Shown here: positions 55,717 through 64,000 of the stretch, piece by piece
Position numbering within the stretch: position 1 is the first letter of the stretch
Layout: each line of letters begins with the position of its first letter
Assembly: GCF_035621455.1 (NCBI RefSeq)
Contig: NZ_CP141822.1
Location: 1,984,001-2,048,000, forward strand
From: Vibrio natriegens NBRC 15636 = ATCC 14048 = DSM 759
GTDB taxonomy: Bacteria > Pseudomonadota > Gammaproteobacteria > Enterobacterales > Vibrionaceae
DNA: 64,000 nucleotides
Direction: 5' to 3'
Program-made: the position numbers and the translations under genes
Notes under the pieces: model-generated
What the model was told of the DNA's origin: nothing
The model's input: only the letters and a program-made list of their open reading frames with translations
The model's database searches: none

Positions 55717-56769
55717 ATGAAACTTTTCTATTCTTTATTCGTGTTGCCTGTGGTTTCTGCTGCTGCAATAGCAAATGACCAACTGCCCGATCGCCAAAAA
55801 GAACTGCCAGCGGTTGAAAAAGAAAGCCAAAATAAATACCTCAAGCCACGCGATCTCAGCACCATTGCCAACACAGAGTTTGGCGAGCAAGTAAAACGTG
55901 GCTATTCGTTGTTTGTGAACTCACAACAGATGCGCGGAACGTACGTAGGCAATGAGCAAAACTGTGTGAACTGTCATATGGAAGCCGGACGCAAAGCCAA
56001 TGCGGCACCTTTGTGGGCAGCTTACATGGCTTACCCTGCTTATCGTAAGAAAAACGATCGCCTCAACAGTTACGCCGACCGCATTCAAGGCTGCTTCGAA
56101 TATTCCATGAACGGTAAAGCACCCGCTTATGATTCACCAGAGATTATCGCGCTGAGTTCTTACGCCTACTGGCTTGCCATGGGTGGCTTGCTGGACCAGT
56201 ATGGCATGAGCGATGAACCAATTCCTGAGATAGACGCTAAAACATTGCAAACGGGCGGGAAAGCGCCAGATTTCCCTCTGCCAGAAACCATTGCTCAGGC
56301 GTTACCTGTGGAAGAACGCGGCAACCTTGCCGGACGCGGTTACCCGAAAATACCGGCACCAGAGCAAACACCGTCACCAGAGCGAGGCGCATTGGTTTAC
56401 GCAAAGAACTGTGAAACTTGCCACAGCGTTGATGGCTCTGGCATCAAAGGCAGCGATGGTCACTCTTACATCCCACCACTTTGGGGGGCAAACGCATATA
56501 ACTGGGGCGCAGGCATGCACCGTATCAACACCGCGGCTTACTTTATTTACGAGAATATGCCGCTTGGCAAAAGTGTGCAGTTGACAGAACAAGAAGCATG
56601 GGATGTGGCCGCGTACGTCAATAGTCACGAGCGCCCTCAAGACCCTCGCTTTAAAGGCAGTGTTGCCGCGAACGCTGAAAAGTACCACCAGCACCAAGGC
56701 TACTACGGTAAGACGCTGAATGGTAAGCAAATCGGCGCTAATGCGTTTGAAAGCACTACTGTTAAATAA
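55717..56769 (+). CDS. tsdA: Thiosulfate dehydrogenase / tetrathionate reductase, TsdA-like diheme cytochrome c
   Basis: 350-aa periplasmic diheme enzyme interconverting thiosulfate and tetrathionate. Signal peptide to about residue 19. Heme sites CVNCH (83-87) and CETCH (232-236). C126 in QGCFEYSMNG is at the position of the unusual Cys heme ligand of TsdA, and the N-terminal linkage of the two cytochrome halves fits. Direction (tetrathionate reductase or thiosulfate oxidase) is not decided by sequence. It follows the TsdB-like gene; a terminator follows. Confidence 0.85.
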   Translation: MKLFYSLFVLPVVSAAAIANDQLPDRQKELPAVEKESQNKYLKPRDLSTIANTEFGEQVKRGYSLFVNSQQMRGTYVGNEQNCVNCHMEAGRKANAAPLWAAYMAYPAYRKKNDRLNSYADRIQGCFEYSMNGKAPAYDSPEIIALSSYAYWLAMGGLLDQYGMSDEPIPEIDAKTLQTGGKAPDFPLPETIAQALPVEERGNLAGRGYPKIPAPEQTPSPERGALVYAKNCETCHSVDGSGIKGSDGHSYIPPLWGANAYNWGAGMHRINTAAYFIYENMPLGKSVQLTEQEAWDVAAYVNSHERPQDPRFKGSVAANAEKYHQHQGYYGKTLNGKQIGANAFESTTVK

Positions 56770-56779
56770 GGTAACAATA

Positions 56780-56808
56780 CCTGCTCCTTAATTGGGAGCA
56801 GGATTTCT
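56780..56808 (+). terminator. Rho-independent terminator of the tsd operon
   Basis: Stem CCTGCTCC / GGAGCAGG with a seven-base loop, followed by an ATTTCTATT tail. Confidence 0.7.
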
Positions 56809-57054
56809 ATTCCACCAACTGAGATAGGGTTAGCCATTCGACAGGTAACCCCTTTCATAAAAAGGTTAACCTTGAACACACCCTCTATTTTGCGCTCAAT
56901 TTATTTGCGCACAAAATAAATACCATCCTAGAAATCATCTACACCAATTAGTCACTAAAATGCAAGTAGAATTTGTGTTAAAATCTTTGCCTTATATAAG
57001 TATCTGCTGTAAAACAGAGTATTCTTTCGGGCAAATGATTTACAATCCTATTCC

Positions 57055-58374
57055 ATGAGCACTCAACCAAACTCAAGTCAGTTAATAGCATGTGAAGAAT
57101 GTGGTCTTGTTGTCCGTATTCCTGAGATAGAACTGGGGCAAAAAGCACAGTGCCCACGCTGTTCACACTCACTTACCAAAGTGAATGCGAAACCGTATCA
57201 AAGTGTCATTGCTATCTCGTCGGCATGTTTGATTATGTTGGTACTCAGCGTTTCGTTTCCATTTATGTCTTTCAGTGTGCAAGGCTTATCTCAAGAGATC
57301 ACGTTACTGCACGCAGCCAAAATGCTGGCCGAATTCAAAAATGTCCTACTTGGCGTACTGCTATTAGCAACGGTTGTTGTTCTGCCAACCATCTACGTGG
57401 GTTTAATTCTTTTCCTCCACCTTGAAGCACTGAAAACACTCAAACACTCCCCCTCTAAAAAGCAGCAGAGGATGACAAAAGTCTTGTGCCGTATTCTGTT
57501 TAAGGTCGAGCCCTGGCTGATGGTGGATGTCTTTTTGATTGGTGTACTGGTCAGCTTGATCAAAATTGCTTCTCTCGCCGATATCGGTATGGGAACCTCT
57601 TTCTGGGCTTTCTGCGTTTACACCGTTTTAGTCGTAAAGTGCATTTCGATGGTCGATAGAAGCTGGCTATGGGGTCACTTTATTCCTGCCGTAGAGGTGC
57701 CTGGAGTAGCAGAAGGTGATACCCACCACAATCACAATCATATTGGCTGCCATACTTGTCATCAGATAAACCGCATCGAAGATAAAGCCTGTATTCGCTG
57801 CAAAAGCCCGCTTCACCGATACAACCCTACCGACAACTTACAAAAAGCGTGGGCTCTACTTTTTGCGTCGATAGTTTTTTATATCCCAGCGAACCTCTAC
57901 CCGATGATGTACACCGTTAGCCTTGGGCATTCAGAAGGCTCTACCATTATGGAAGGGGTCATTTTGCTCTGGCACTTGGGCTCCTACCCAATCGCTATGG
58001 TGATTTTCTTTGCCAGTGTTTTCATTCCGATGGCGAAAATGTTCGCTCTGGCGTGGTTGTACATTCAAGCTCAGAAAGCGCGATACCTTCCACCGGAAGA
58101 AAGTATTTCACGCTTAAAGATTTATCGCTTAACTGAATTTATTGGCCGCTGGTCAATGATTGATATTTTTGTCGTCGCTATTTTGGTTGCACTGGTTCAG
58201 TTGCAAAACCTGATGGCGATTTATCCCGGCCCTGCTGCGTTGTCATTTGCTGCAGTGGTTATTTTCACCATGCTCTCTGCCATGATTTTTGACTCACGCT
58301 TATTGTGGCAATCGCCACAGAATGATGTGCAAGAGCCGATGCCTGACTTAAAAGAGAAAGCCAAATATGAGTGA
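57055..58374 (+). CDS. pqiA: Paraquat-inducible protein A, inner-membrane
   Basis: 439-aa inner-membrane protein with two PqiA-type repeats, each with a cysteine-based zinc-ribbon (CEECG...CPRC at the N-terminus, CHTCH...CIRC near 230) and membrane helices. Partner of PqiB in intermembrane lipid transport. The next gene overlaps by eight bases. A ribosome site is not obvious at ATG 57055, but this is the family-typical start. Confidence 0.92.
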   Translation: MSTQPNSSQLIACEECGLVVRIPEIELGQKAQCPRCSHSLTKVNAKPYQSVIAISSACLIMLVLSVSFPFMSFSVQGLSQEITLLHAAKMLAEFKNVLLGVLLLATVVVLPTIYVGLILFLHLEALKTLKHSPSKKQQRMTKVLCRILFKVEPWLMVDVFLIGVLVSLIKIASLADIGMGTSFWAFCVYTVLVVKCISMVDRSWLWGHFIPAVEVPGVAEGDTHHNHNHIGCHTCHQINRIEDKACIRCKSPLHRYNPTDNLQKAWALLFASIVFYIPANLYPMMYTVSLGHSEGSTIMEGVILLWHLGSYPIAMVIFFASVFIPMAKMFALAWLYIQAQKARYLPPEESISRLKIYRLTEFIGRWSMIDIFVVAILVALVQLQNLMAIYPGPAALSFAAVVIFTMLSAMIFDSRLLWQSPQNDVQEPMPDLKEKAKYE

Positions 58375-60013
58375 TGAGAACAACACAACCGCTCAAATAA
58401 AACCGCAAAAGCAGGTTTCTGCTATTTGGATTGTTCCAATCCTTGCGCTAGTTATGGGGGCGTGGATGCTGTTTCAATACATCAACAGTACCGGCCCACA
58501 AATCACATTGCAGCTACCGACAGCCGATGGCATTGAAGCAGGCAAGACGGAGATAAGAGCGCTTAACGTAAAAGTGGGCGTTATTACCGAAGTCACACTC
58601 AGCGAAGATTATGATCACATCATCGCTAAAGCACAGATGAACAAAGACGCGGCGCGTATGCTGAGAGACGACACCATGTTTTGGGTCGTCAAACCTCGTA
58701 TTGGCCGTGAAGGCGTTTCTGGACTAGAAACCTTACTTTCTGGCGCTTACATTCAGCTACAGCCTGGTAAGTCAGATGAAGAGAAAGAAAAGTTCACGGT
58801 ACTAGATGTTCCGCCCGTTGCAGCTCCCGATGCTGAAGGATTGAGACTGGTCTTAACTCACCGTGAGGCAGGAAAGCTGGGGGTTGGCGATCCGGTTATC
58901 TTTAAAGGTTTTACCGTTGGCCGCGTAGAGAAAACCAGTTTTGATGTTGATTCCCGTCAGGCGCTTTATCAACTCTTTATCTTTAAGCCGTATGACAATC
59001 TAGTTCGTACGCGCACCAAGTTTTGGCTCAATTCCGGCGTCGATTTACAACTCAATACCGAGGGCTTTGAATTAAAATTCGGCTCTCTTGAAAGCTTACT
59101 GACAGGTGGCGTAACTTTCGACTCCATTCCCGGCATGGACTCAGGTGAACCACTCACGGAAGAAATGGCAAGTTTTCGCTTATACGATGATGCTAAACAG
59201 CTTCGTGAAGGCATGTACGACGAGTACATTGAATTTGTTATGTTATTCGATGAATCCGTCCGTGGTCTAAAAGCAAAAGCACCTGTTGAGTACCGAGGTC
59301 TGCGAATTGGTACCGTCATGAGAGTACCACTGCGCTTCCCGACTCAAGAAGAAAGTTTTTCAGTGAAAAGAATTCCGGTATTGGTGCGTATCGAATTAGG
59401 CCGCCTGTTCGAGCACTTCCACACGGATTCGATGTCTGACTACAGCGAGAAATTAAAACTAGAGTTTGCCAAAGGCCTTCGTGGTACGTTGAAAACCGGT
59501 AGCTTAATTACTGGAGCTCTATACATTGATACTGACTTCTATCCAGATGCCGAGAAATACGTACCAGACGAGTTTTTGGGCTTAGAGGTTTTCCCTACCA
59601 TGCGTGGCGGATTTGCCCAGGTTCAAAAGCAAGTGAATGATTTCCTGGATAAGCTCAACAAGTTACCAATGGAAGACACGCTAAACTCGTTAAATGAAAC
59701 GCTGAAGACTTCAGAACGTACGTTGGCTTCGGCGGAGCGTGTGGCAAGCAGTATCGATAAATTGTTGAGCCAGAACGATACTCAGCAGATCCCTGCGGAT
59801 ATTCGTCAGAGCCTGCAGCAGCTACAAAAAACACTCGATGGTTACGGTCCTAACTCAACCATGTACAGCGAAATGGAATCTACGCTCAAAGAACTTGAAA
59901 GCGTAATGACCGAGTTTAAACCGGTACTCAAACAACTCAATGAAAAACCAAACTCACTCGTGTTTGGAGAAGAAGAAACCAGTGATCCGGTACCTGTCAG
60001 AGGGCAAAAATAA
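58367..60013 (+). CDS. pqiB: MlaD-domain intermembrane lipid transport protein PqiB
   Basis: 548-aa periplasmic protein with one N-terminal membrane helix (about 18-36) followed by three MCE/MlaD domains (about 40-130, 155-250, 280-400) and a coiled-coil C-terminal tail (about 420-520), which forms the syringe-like tunnel between the membranes. Length matches PqiB rather than the longer LetB. It overlaps pqiA and shares one base with pqiC. Confidence 0.93.
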   Translation: MSDENNTTAQIKPQKQVSAIWIVPILALVMGAWMLFQYINSTGPQITLQLPTADGIEAGKTEIRALNVKVGVITEVTLSEDYDHIIAKAQMNKDAARMLRDDTMFWVVKPRIGREGVSGLETLLSGAYIQLQPGKSDEEKEKFTVLDVPPVAAPDAEGLRLVLTHREAGKLGVGDPVIFKGFTVGRVEKTSFDVDSRQALYQLFIFKPYDNLVRTRTKFWLNSGVDLQLNTEGFELKFGSLESLLTGGVTFDSIPGMDSGEPLTEEMASFRLYDDAKQLREGMYDEYIEFVMLFDESVRGLKAKAPVEYRGLRIGTVMRVPLRFPTQEESFSVKRIPVLVRIELGRLFEHFHTDSMSDYSEKLKLEFAKGLRGTLKTGSLITGALYIDTDFYPDAEKYVPDEFLGLEVFPTMRGGFAQVQKQVNDFLDKLNKLPMEDTLNSLNETLKTSERTLASAERVASSIDKLLSQNDTQQIPADIRQSLQQLQKTLDGYGPNSTMYSEMESTLKELESVMTEFKPVLKQLNEKPNSLVFGEEETSDPVPVRGQK

Positions 60014-60582
60014 TGAAGCGTGTATTTCTTTTAGTTTCTGCACTATTAGCAGGTTGTAGCAGCGCACCAGAACCAACCAGTTCGATGTATCTGTTACCGA
60101 AAGTAGAGTCTCAAACGTTGAGTAGCGCGGCAGTGGCTGAACGCCCTCTTTTGATTGTTCGCCCAGTTGAGCTGGCCAGCTATCTCAATAATAGTGGCAT
60201 TGTGTATCGTACTTCTGAATCACAAATTATTCAGGCTAAACACAACCAATGGGCGCAAAGCATTTCAGAGCAGATAACTCAGCGAATCATTGACGACCTG
60301 CGCCAAAAGCAAAGCCATTATTGGCCAGTTAAAGTACATAGCCTAATAGATCAAAGTAGCGAAAATAAGCTCCAGCTAAGTTTGAGTAGGTTCAATGGAA
60401 ATTACCAAGGTAACGCCGAGCTTGAGGGCGAATGGATGTTGATTGATGCTAATGGCAAAGTCCGACATCGCTCGCCAGTTAAAATCCTAATGCCTTTACA
60501 GGATGAAGGTTACGATGCTCTGGTTGGTGCACTTTCGGCCGGACTGGAAAATCTTACAGACAACATCGCGCAACAACTGTAA
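60013..60582 (+). CDS. pqiC: PqiC family outer-membrane lipoprotein
   Basis: 189 aa. Lipobox LLAGC with lipidated C15, then an ABC-transport auxiliary (PqiC/YmbA) domain with LYLLPKVE-like entry (SMYLLPKVES) and RPVELASYLNNSGIVYR. Tethers PqiB to the outer membrane. Translationally coupled to pqiB. Ends with a strong terminator. Confidence 0.9.
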   Translation: MKRVFLLVSALLAGCSSAPEPTSSMYLLPKVESQTLSSAAVAERPLLIVRPVELASYLNNSGIVYRTSESQIIQAKHNQWAQSISEQITQRIIDDLRQKQSHYWPVKVHSLIDQSSENKLQLSLSRFNGNYQGNAELEGEWMLIDANGKVRHRSPVKILMPLQDEGYDALVGALSAGLENLTDNIAQQL

Positions 60583-60600
60583 GAGTTTAGGTAAAGCCAA

Positions 60601-60627
60601 AAAAGGGGAGCGTATTGCTCCCCTTTT
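60601..60627. terminator. Bidirectional terminator between pqiC and the GT39 gene
   Basis: Eleven-base stem AAAAGGGGAGC / GCTCCCCTTTT, loop GTATT; serves both convergent operons. Confidence 0.92.
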
Positions 60628-60647
60628 CTATATATACCGACTACCTA

Positions 60648-62372
60648 TCATGAGTAAGGCTCGACGACATGTAACTCATAACGTTTGATGGTTTTAGGTG
60701 GCTCACAATCGTCCAGCGCACTCTCTTCATTCAATAACATCCAGTCTTTACGATGTGCGTTACCAAGTGACTTCGCTTTATTGATATCAAAACAAAGCTT
60801 CTCATGACCATCATGGGTAAGAATGTAACGATTTGGCTTTTCATTTATCCATAGCCATGCATTGCGCTCTTGCTCTATATGATCAGATAAATAACTGAAG
60901 TGCGTTAATGATATTGGAGAGAATAGTAGAAACTGCTCTTTAAACTCAGTAAGCCCCAACTCCCCATCCTCACCAATCGCCTTATGAGCTTGCGCCATTA
61001 TTTCTTTTGCTGGCGTACGGATTGGATTGAGCAGCATGTAACCCGCAAAGCTGTACCAAACCCATGTTAGTGACAGCGCTACCCAAAACGCGCCAATGGC
61101 AGGAACCGTACGAGATTTGAAGAAAGCTATTCCCCATATTATTGCCGCGACTAAAAAGAATGCCGCGAAAGGTAATGCCGAATCGTAATCGTCTAAATGT
61201 TTGGTGATTGCTTTCACCTCCAGCGCTACCAGCACTGCACCCACAAAAAGAACCACGCCAAGAACTAGTGTCAGAGCTTTTAGCACTTTACTTGTCCATG
61301 AAGGCCAAGACTGATGACTAAAGGCATAGCCAGCTAAAATCGCCATCATTGGTAGTGCTGGCAAGATGTATACACCTCGTTTCCCTGGGCTGATACTAAA
61401 GAATACGATAACCAGTACAATCCACGACAGCACACTGATAAGTGCAGGCGACAAACGTAACTGTTTCCAGAAGTTCTTGTTAAAGAAGATAAAGTAAAGC
61501 GGGAACCACATAACCGGAATGACACTGACGACGAAATAGTGCCAAGGCTTAATATGTCCCCAAGAATTTGCGTAGCGCTCTCCCGTTTGCTTAAACAAGA
61601 TATTATCTTTATATGCTGCAAAATCCGGGTTGTGGCTTATCTCAACAATCGAAATCATTGGTAACAGCCAGCATGCAATGGTTGCTAACATAAACACGGG
61701 ACCAAGCAGCAGTTTCCAGGAGACTGCATCTTCGAATCGATGTTTGCCCGTAAAATGAAGCAACAAAACTGGCACTAAGAACAAGGCAGGCAGGAAGCCA
61801 ACACCTTTCGTTATAATGCCCAGCCCCATGAAAATCCACGCAACGCCGTACCATCCCCAACTGGTCTTTACAAAGAAATGTCGCAACAGCCCATACATCG
61901 CAATGGTAATCCAAGCCGCGACCATAGCATCAATTTGAGCCGCTTTAGACTGGATAATAAATTGCGGAGCCAGCAGTAATAAAAAGCCGACACTACGAGC
62001 AGTTTTCACATTCCACAGTTTTGCCGAAATGTCATAACAACAAATTAATGCGACCAGGCTAACAATCGCATTGGGCAACATGAAGGTCGCTTTTATACTG
62101 CCAGTCAGCCAATAAAAGGCCGCCATTGACCACATAAATACTGGCGGTTTATCCGGATAAAGCTCTCCTCCTCGCATCGGGAAAAACCAGTTACCTGATT
62201 GAACCATTTCACGAGCAACTTCGACAAAACGAGGTTCATCTGCAGGCCAAGGATCACGTAGGCCAATTCCAGAAAAAATAATGATAATAGCGAGGATCAA
62301 TAAGAAGCAGAGCGTTTGGTAATAGTCTTCGTTTTGCCAAACTTGCCTGGACTTCGCAACAACAGGATTCAT
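60648..62372 (-). CDS. GT39/ArnT-like membrane glycosyltransferase
   Basis: 574 aa with about twelve membrane segments and the family motif RDPWPADEPRFVEVAREM at about 38-55, containing the catalytic Asp-Glu pair; then YPDKPPVFMW. It transfers a sugar from a polyprenyl phosphate donor to a periplasmic acceptor (lipid A or protein). Overlaps the VTT-protein gene by four bases. The C-terminal soluble part starts near residue 430. The acceptor is not readable. Confidence 0.88.
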   Translation of the reverse strand: MNPVVAKSRQVWQNEDYYQTLCFLLILAIIIIFSGIGLRDPWPADEPRFVEVAREMVQSGNWFFPMRGGELYPDKPPVFMWSMAAFYWLTGSIKATFMLPNAIVSLVALICCYDISAKLWNVKTARSVGFLLLLAPQFIIQSKAAQIDAMVAAWITIAMYGLLRHFFVKTSWGWYGVAWIFMGLGIITKGVGFLPALFLVPVLLLHFTGKHRFEDAVSWKLLLGPVFMLATIACWLLPMISIVEISHNPDFAAYKDNILFKQTGERYANSWGHIKPWHYFVVSVIPVMWFPLYFIFFNKNFWKQLRLSPALISVLSWIVLVIVFFSISPGKRGVYILPALPMMAILAGYAFSHQSWPSWTSKVLKALTLVLGVVLFVGAVLVALEVKAITKHLDDYDSALPFAAFFLVAAIIWGIAFFKSRTVPAIGAFWVALSLTWVWYSFAGYMLLNPIRTPAKEIMAQAHKAIGEDGELGLTEFKEQFLLFSPISLTHFSYLSDHIEQERNAWLWINEKPNRYILTHDGHEKLCFDINKAKSLGNAHRKDWMLLNEESALDDCEPPKTIKRYELHVVEPYS

Positions 62373-63037
62373 AGTTCCTCTTCCATATTTAATAGTTCAA
62401 CGCGGCTTTTAATATGATCTCTATACAGAAAACCAGTCAGTAAAGCACTGACAACACCAAAGAAAATACTGAGATATATCATTGTATTACTTGATGACTG
62501 AATACCTGCTCCCATTAGCGCGAATATAATCACTTGTGGGAGATAGCCAAGTACACTTGCAGAAAGGAAAGCAAAAAAAGGAACTCGCACGCTGCCCGAT
62601 AAAACGTTAGTGACAACATTATTTCCGATAGGGAACAAACGCAACAGCAAGATTTTATAAAATGGTTTTCGGCTGGCGAATGAATTGAATTTGATCATTT
62701 TTTTAGGGAAATGACTATATAACCAGTTGGCGAAGATAAACCGAGCGCAATAATAATTGAATGTGGCACCGACAACACAGGCTAATAATGTCAGAACCAC
62801 GCCTAGGTTTATATTATATAAATACCCAAACACGAGTGCGATTGCTTGCTTAGGCCCACTTAAGGATAAAAATATAACGCTGAAAGTGAATACCACCAGC
62901 TCTCCCGTCATACCATTTTGTTGGATATAACCAACTAGCCAGTTTTTATCCGTTAAATGCACCAAGACGGGGTTATCAAGCTGATTCGCAATCAGAACCC
63001 CGACAGCAATTAATAAAAAAAGCTTCAGCCACTTCAT
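62369..63037 (-). CDS. TVP38/TMEM64 (VTT domain) membrane protein
   Basis: 222 aa with about six hydrophobic segments. The VTT/DedA-like core is visible at about 60-170 (SGPKQAIALVFGYLYNINLG, LRLFPIGNNVVTNVLSG). Members may flip or scramble lipids such as undecaprenyl phosphate. It overlaps both neighbours by four bases and so is a tightly coupled middle gene of the operon, between a GT2 and a GT39 enzyme. Confidence 0.85.
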   Translation of the reverse strand: MKWLKLFLLIAVGVLIANQLDNPVLVHLTDKNWLVGYIQQNGMTGELVVFTFSVIFLSLSGPKQAIALVFGYLYNINLGVVLTLLACVVGATFNYYCARFIFANWLYSHFPKKMIKFNSFASRKPFYKILLLRLFPIGNNVVTNVLSGSVRVPFFAFLSASVLGYLPQVIIFALMGAGIQSSSNTMIYLSIFFGVVSALLTGFLYRDHIKSRVELLNMEEEL

Positions 63038-63783
63038 TCTTGTTGTTCTGTACCTGCAACACTCACCGCTTTAACCAGTGGATTTTTAGTGCGTCTTTGT
63101 AACCAAATCACACCAAACAAATCAACGATACCAACCCACGCTCTATTCCAGGCATTATAGTTTGACGTCCCTGCTTCTCGGTCTCGGTGCGCGACTTGAT
63201 GAACCACAATTTCACCATTAAGCGACTTAATCAATGCAGGGAGAAAACGATGCATATGATCAAAGTAAGGTAGACGTAAGTAAGTCGCTTTGGGAATAAC
63301 TTTGAGACCACAACCGGAATCGGGCACACCATCACCCAATAAAGTATGACGCACTTTATTAGCGACTTTGGACTGAAAGCGAACCCAAGCCGTATCCAAG
63401 CGCTTCGCCCGGTAACCCGCAATACAAAAATGCGGATTAGTCACTTTAGCTGCGAGTTCTAACATGCTTGGCATGTCAGACGGGTCGTTCTGACCATCTG
63501 CGTCAGAGGTAATAATCCACTCACCTTTTGCGTGTTTAACCGCCGTCAAAACTGCGGTGCTTTGTCCGCAACTTTGCTCGTGACTAACAACTTGGAGATT
63601 ACAACCACACTCCTGCGCAGCATCAAGGGCTTCCTGCACTGTGTTATCTGTGCTTCCGTCGTCAGTAATCACAATTTCTACTTCTGGATAAGCCTTCAAG
63701 CTATCATGAATTTCTTTCACTAACTTCCCGATATTCCCTTGTTCATTTTTAGCAGGAATAACGACTGATATACTCGGCAACAT
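63034..63783 (-). CDS. GT2 glycosyltransferase (polyprenyl-phosphate sugar synthase-like)
   Basis: 249 aa, GT-A fold: SVVIPAKNEQGNIGKLV, DDGSTDNTV and DADGQNDPSD (DxD metal site near 96-100), RDREAGTSNYNAW. Resembles DPM1/ArnC-type synthases that load a sugar on a polyprenyl phosphate; it would feed the GT39 protein. No C-terminal membrane pair is seen, unlike ArnC. Overlaps the VTT-protein gene by four bases. Confidence 0.88.
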   Translation of the reverse strand: MLPSISVVIPAKNEQGNIGKLVKEIHDSLKAYPEVEIVITDDGSTDNTVQEALDAAQECGCNLQVVSHEQSCGQSTAVLTAVKHAKGEWIITSDADGQNDPSDMPSMLELAAKVTNPHFCIAGYRAKRLDTAWVRFQSKVANKVRHTLLGDGVPDSGCGLKVIPKATYLRLPYFDHMHRFLPALIKSLNGEIVVHQVAHRDREAGTSNYNAWNRAWVGIVDLFGVIWLQRRTKNPLVKAVSVAGTEQQE

Positions 63784-63841
63784 TCACTCTAACCTTGTCA
63801 TAGCAAGCTATAAAGACAAGCCCTATAGCCTTACTTTATTT

Positions 63842-64000
63842 TTACTTGTTATAAAACTCTCGGTACCAAGAAACAAACTCTGCAATACCTTCTTGTATCG
63901 ATACCACAGGTCTGTACCCCGTTACTGCATAAAGATCTTCGGTATCTGCGTACGTTTGATAAACATCACCGGGCTGCATATCCCGAAAATTCTTTTTCGC
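63842..64000 (-). CDS. NAD-dependent sugar-nucleotide epimerase, C-terminal end (partial)
   Basis: The window ends inside this minus-strand gene. The last 52 residues are seen: QPGDVYQTYADT then a C-terminal EGIAEFVSWYREFY, which matches the end of UDP-glucuronate 4-epimerase-type (extended SDR) proteins. It is the upstream gene of the GT2-VTT-GT39 operon, about 60 bases away, and probably makes the sugar nucleotide that the operon uses. Confidence 0.75.
   Translation of the reverse strand, partial: AKKNFRDMQPGDVYQTYADTEDLYAVTGYRPVVSIQEGIAEFVSWYREFYNK

Overview
The window looks like a chromosomal segment of a marine Vibrio, probably close to the Harveyi clade. The evidence is a near full-length LuxN autoinducer receptor, the yciB-yciA-yciI-aspS-metE/metR block downstream of the trp genes, and Vibrio-like codon use with moderate GC content. 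No tRNA, rRNA, insertion sequence, integrase or CRISPR array was seen. This is mostly core genome, with a few accessory patches.

Layout. 1-3.1 kb: the end of the tryptophan operon (trpCF partial, trpB, trpA). 3.3-7.5 kb: a Crp/Fnr regulator, an acyl-CoA ligase and a dicarboxylate/amino-acid:cation symporter with a PurR-type palindrome upstream. 7.6-10.8 kb: luxN, preceded by what looks like only the 3' end of luxM (the HAI-1 synthase), then a small unknown gene. 10.9-16.4 kb: yciB, yciA, yciI, the type II secretion pilotin aspS, metE and metR with MetJ boxes. 16.4-25.5 kb: small and membrane proteins, an EAL phosphodiesterase, ygiQ, a two-component pair and a PLP enzyme. 25.5-30.2 kb: an isochorismatase-like hydrolase, a LysR regulator divergent from an HlyD/DUF2955 export pair, and an unknown secreted protein. 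30.2-34.4 kb: an scsB/scsD-type thiol-redox operon and rimK. 34.6-37.6 kb: an AT-rich accessory patch with a metallo-beta-lactamase-fold gene, a gene-poor gap and a diguanylate cyclase.

38.0-47.3 kb holds a tight five-gene operon: circularly permuted ATP-grasp, alpha-E, transglutaminase-DUF2126, an ATP-grasp/alpha-E fusion, and a second transglutaminase. It is predicted to make or modify a peptide and its product is unknown. The ATP-grasp half of the fusion has lost motifs that the stand-alone copy keeps, so it may be a pseudoenzyme. This is the best candidate for an undescribed system here.

47.3-56.8 kb is a tetrathionate respiration island: ttrR/ttrS, ttrBCA and a tsdB/tsdA-like cytochrome pair. 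The identical 15-base motif TATGTGGAAATCCAC lies 65-70 bases upstream of both ttrB and tsdB, a probable shared TtrR operator. 57-60.6 kb is pqiABC (intermembrane lipid transport and envelope stress). 60.6-64 kb is a minus-strand operon of a sugar epimerase (partial), a GT2 glycosyltransferase, a VTT/TVP38 membrane protein and a GT39/ArnT-like transferase, probably for envelope glycan or lipid modification.
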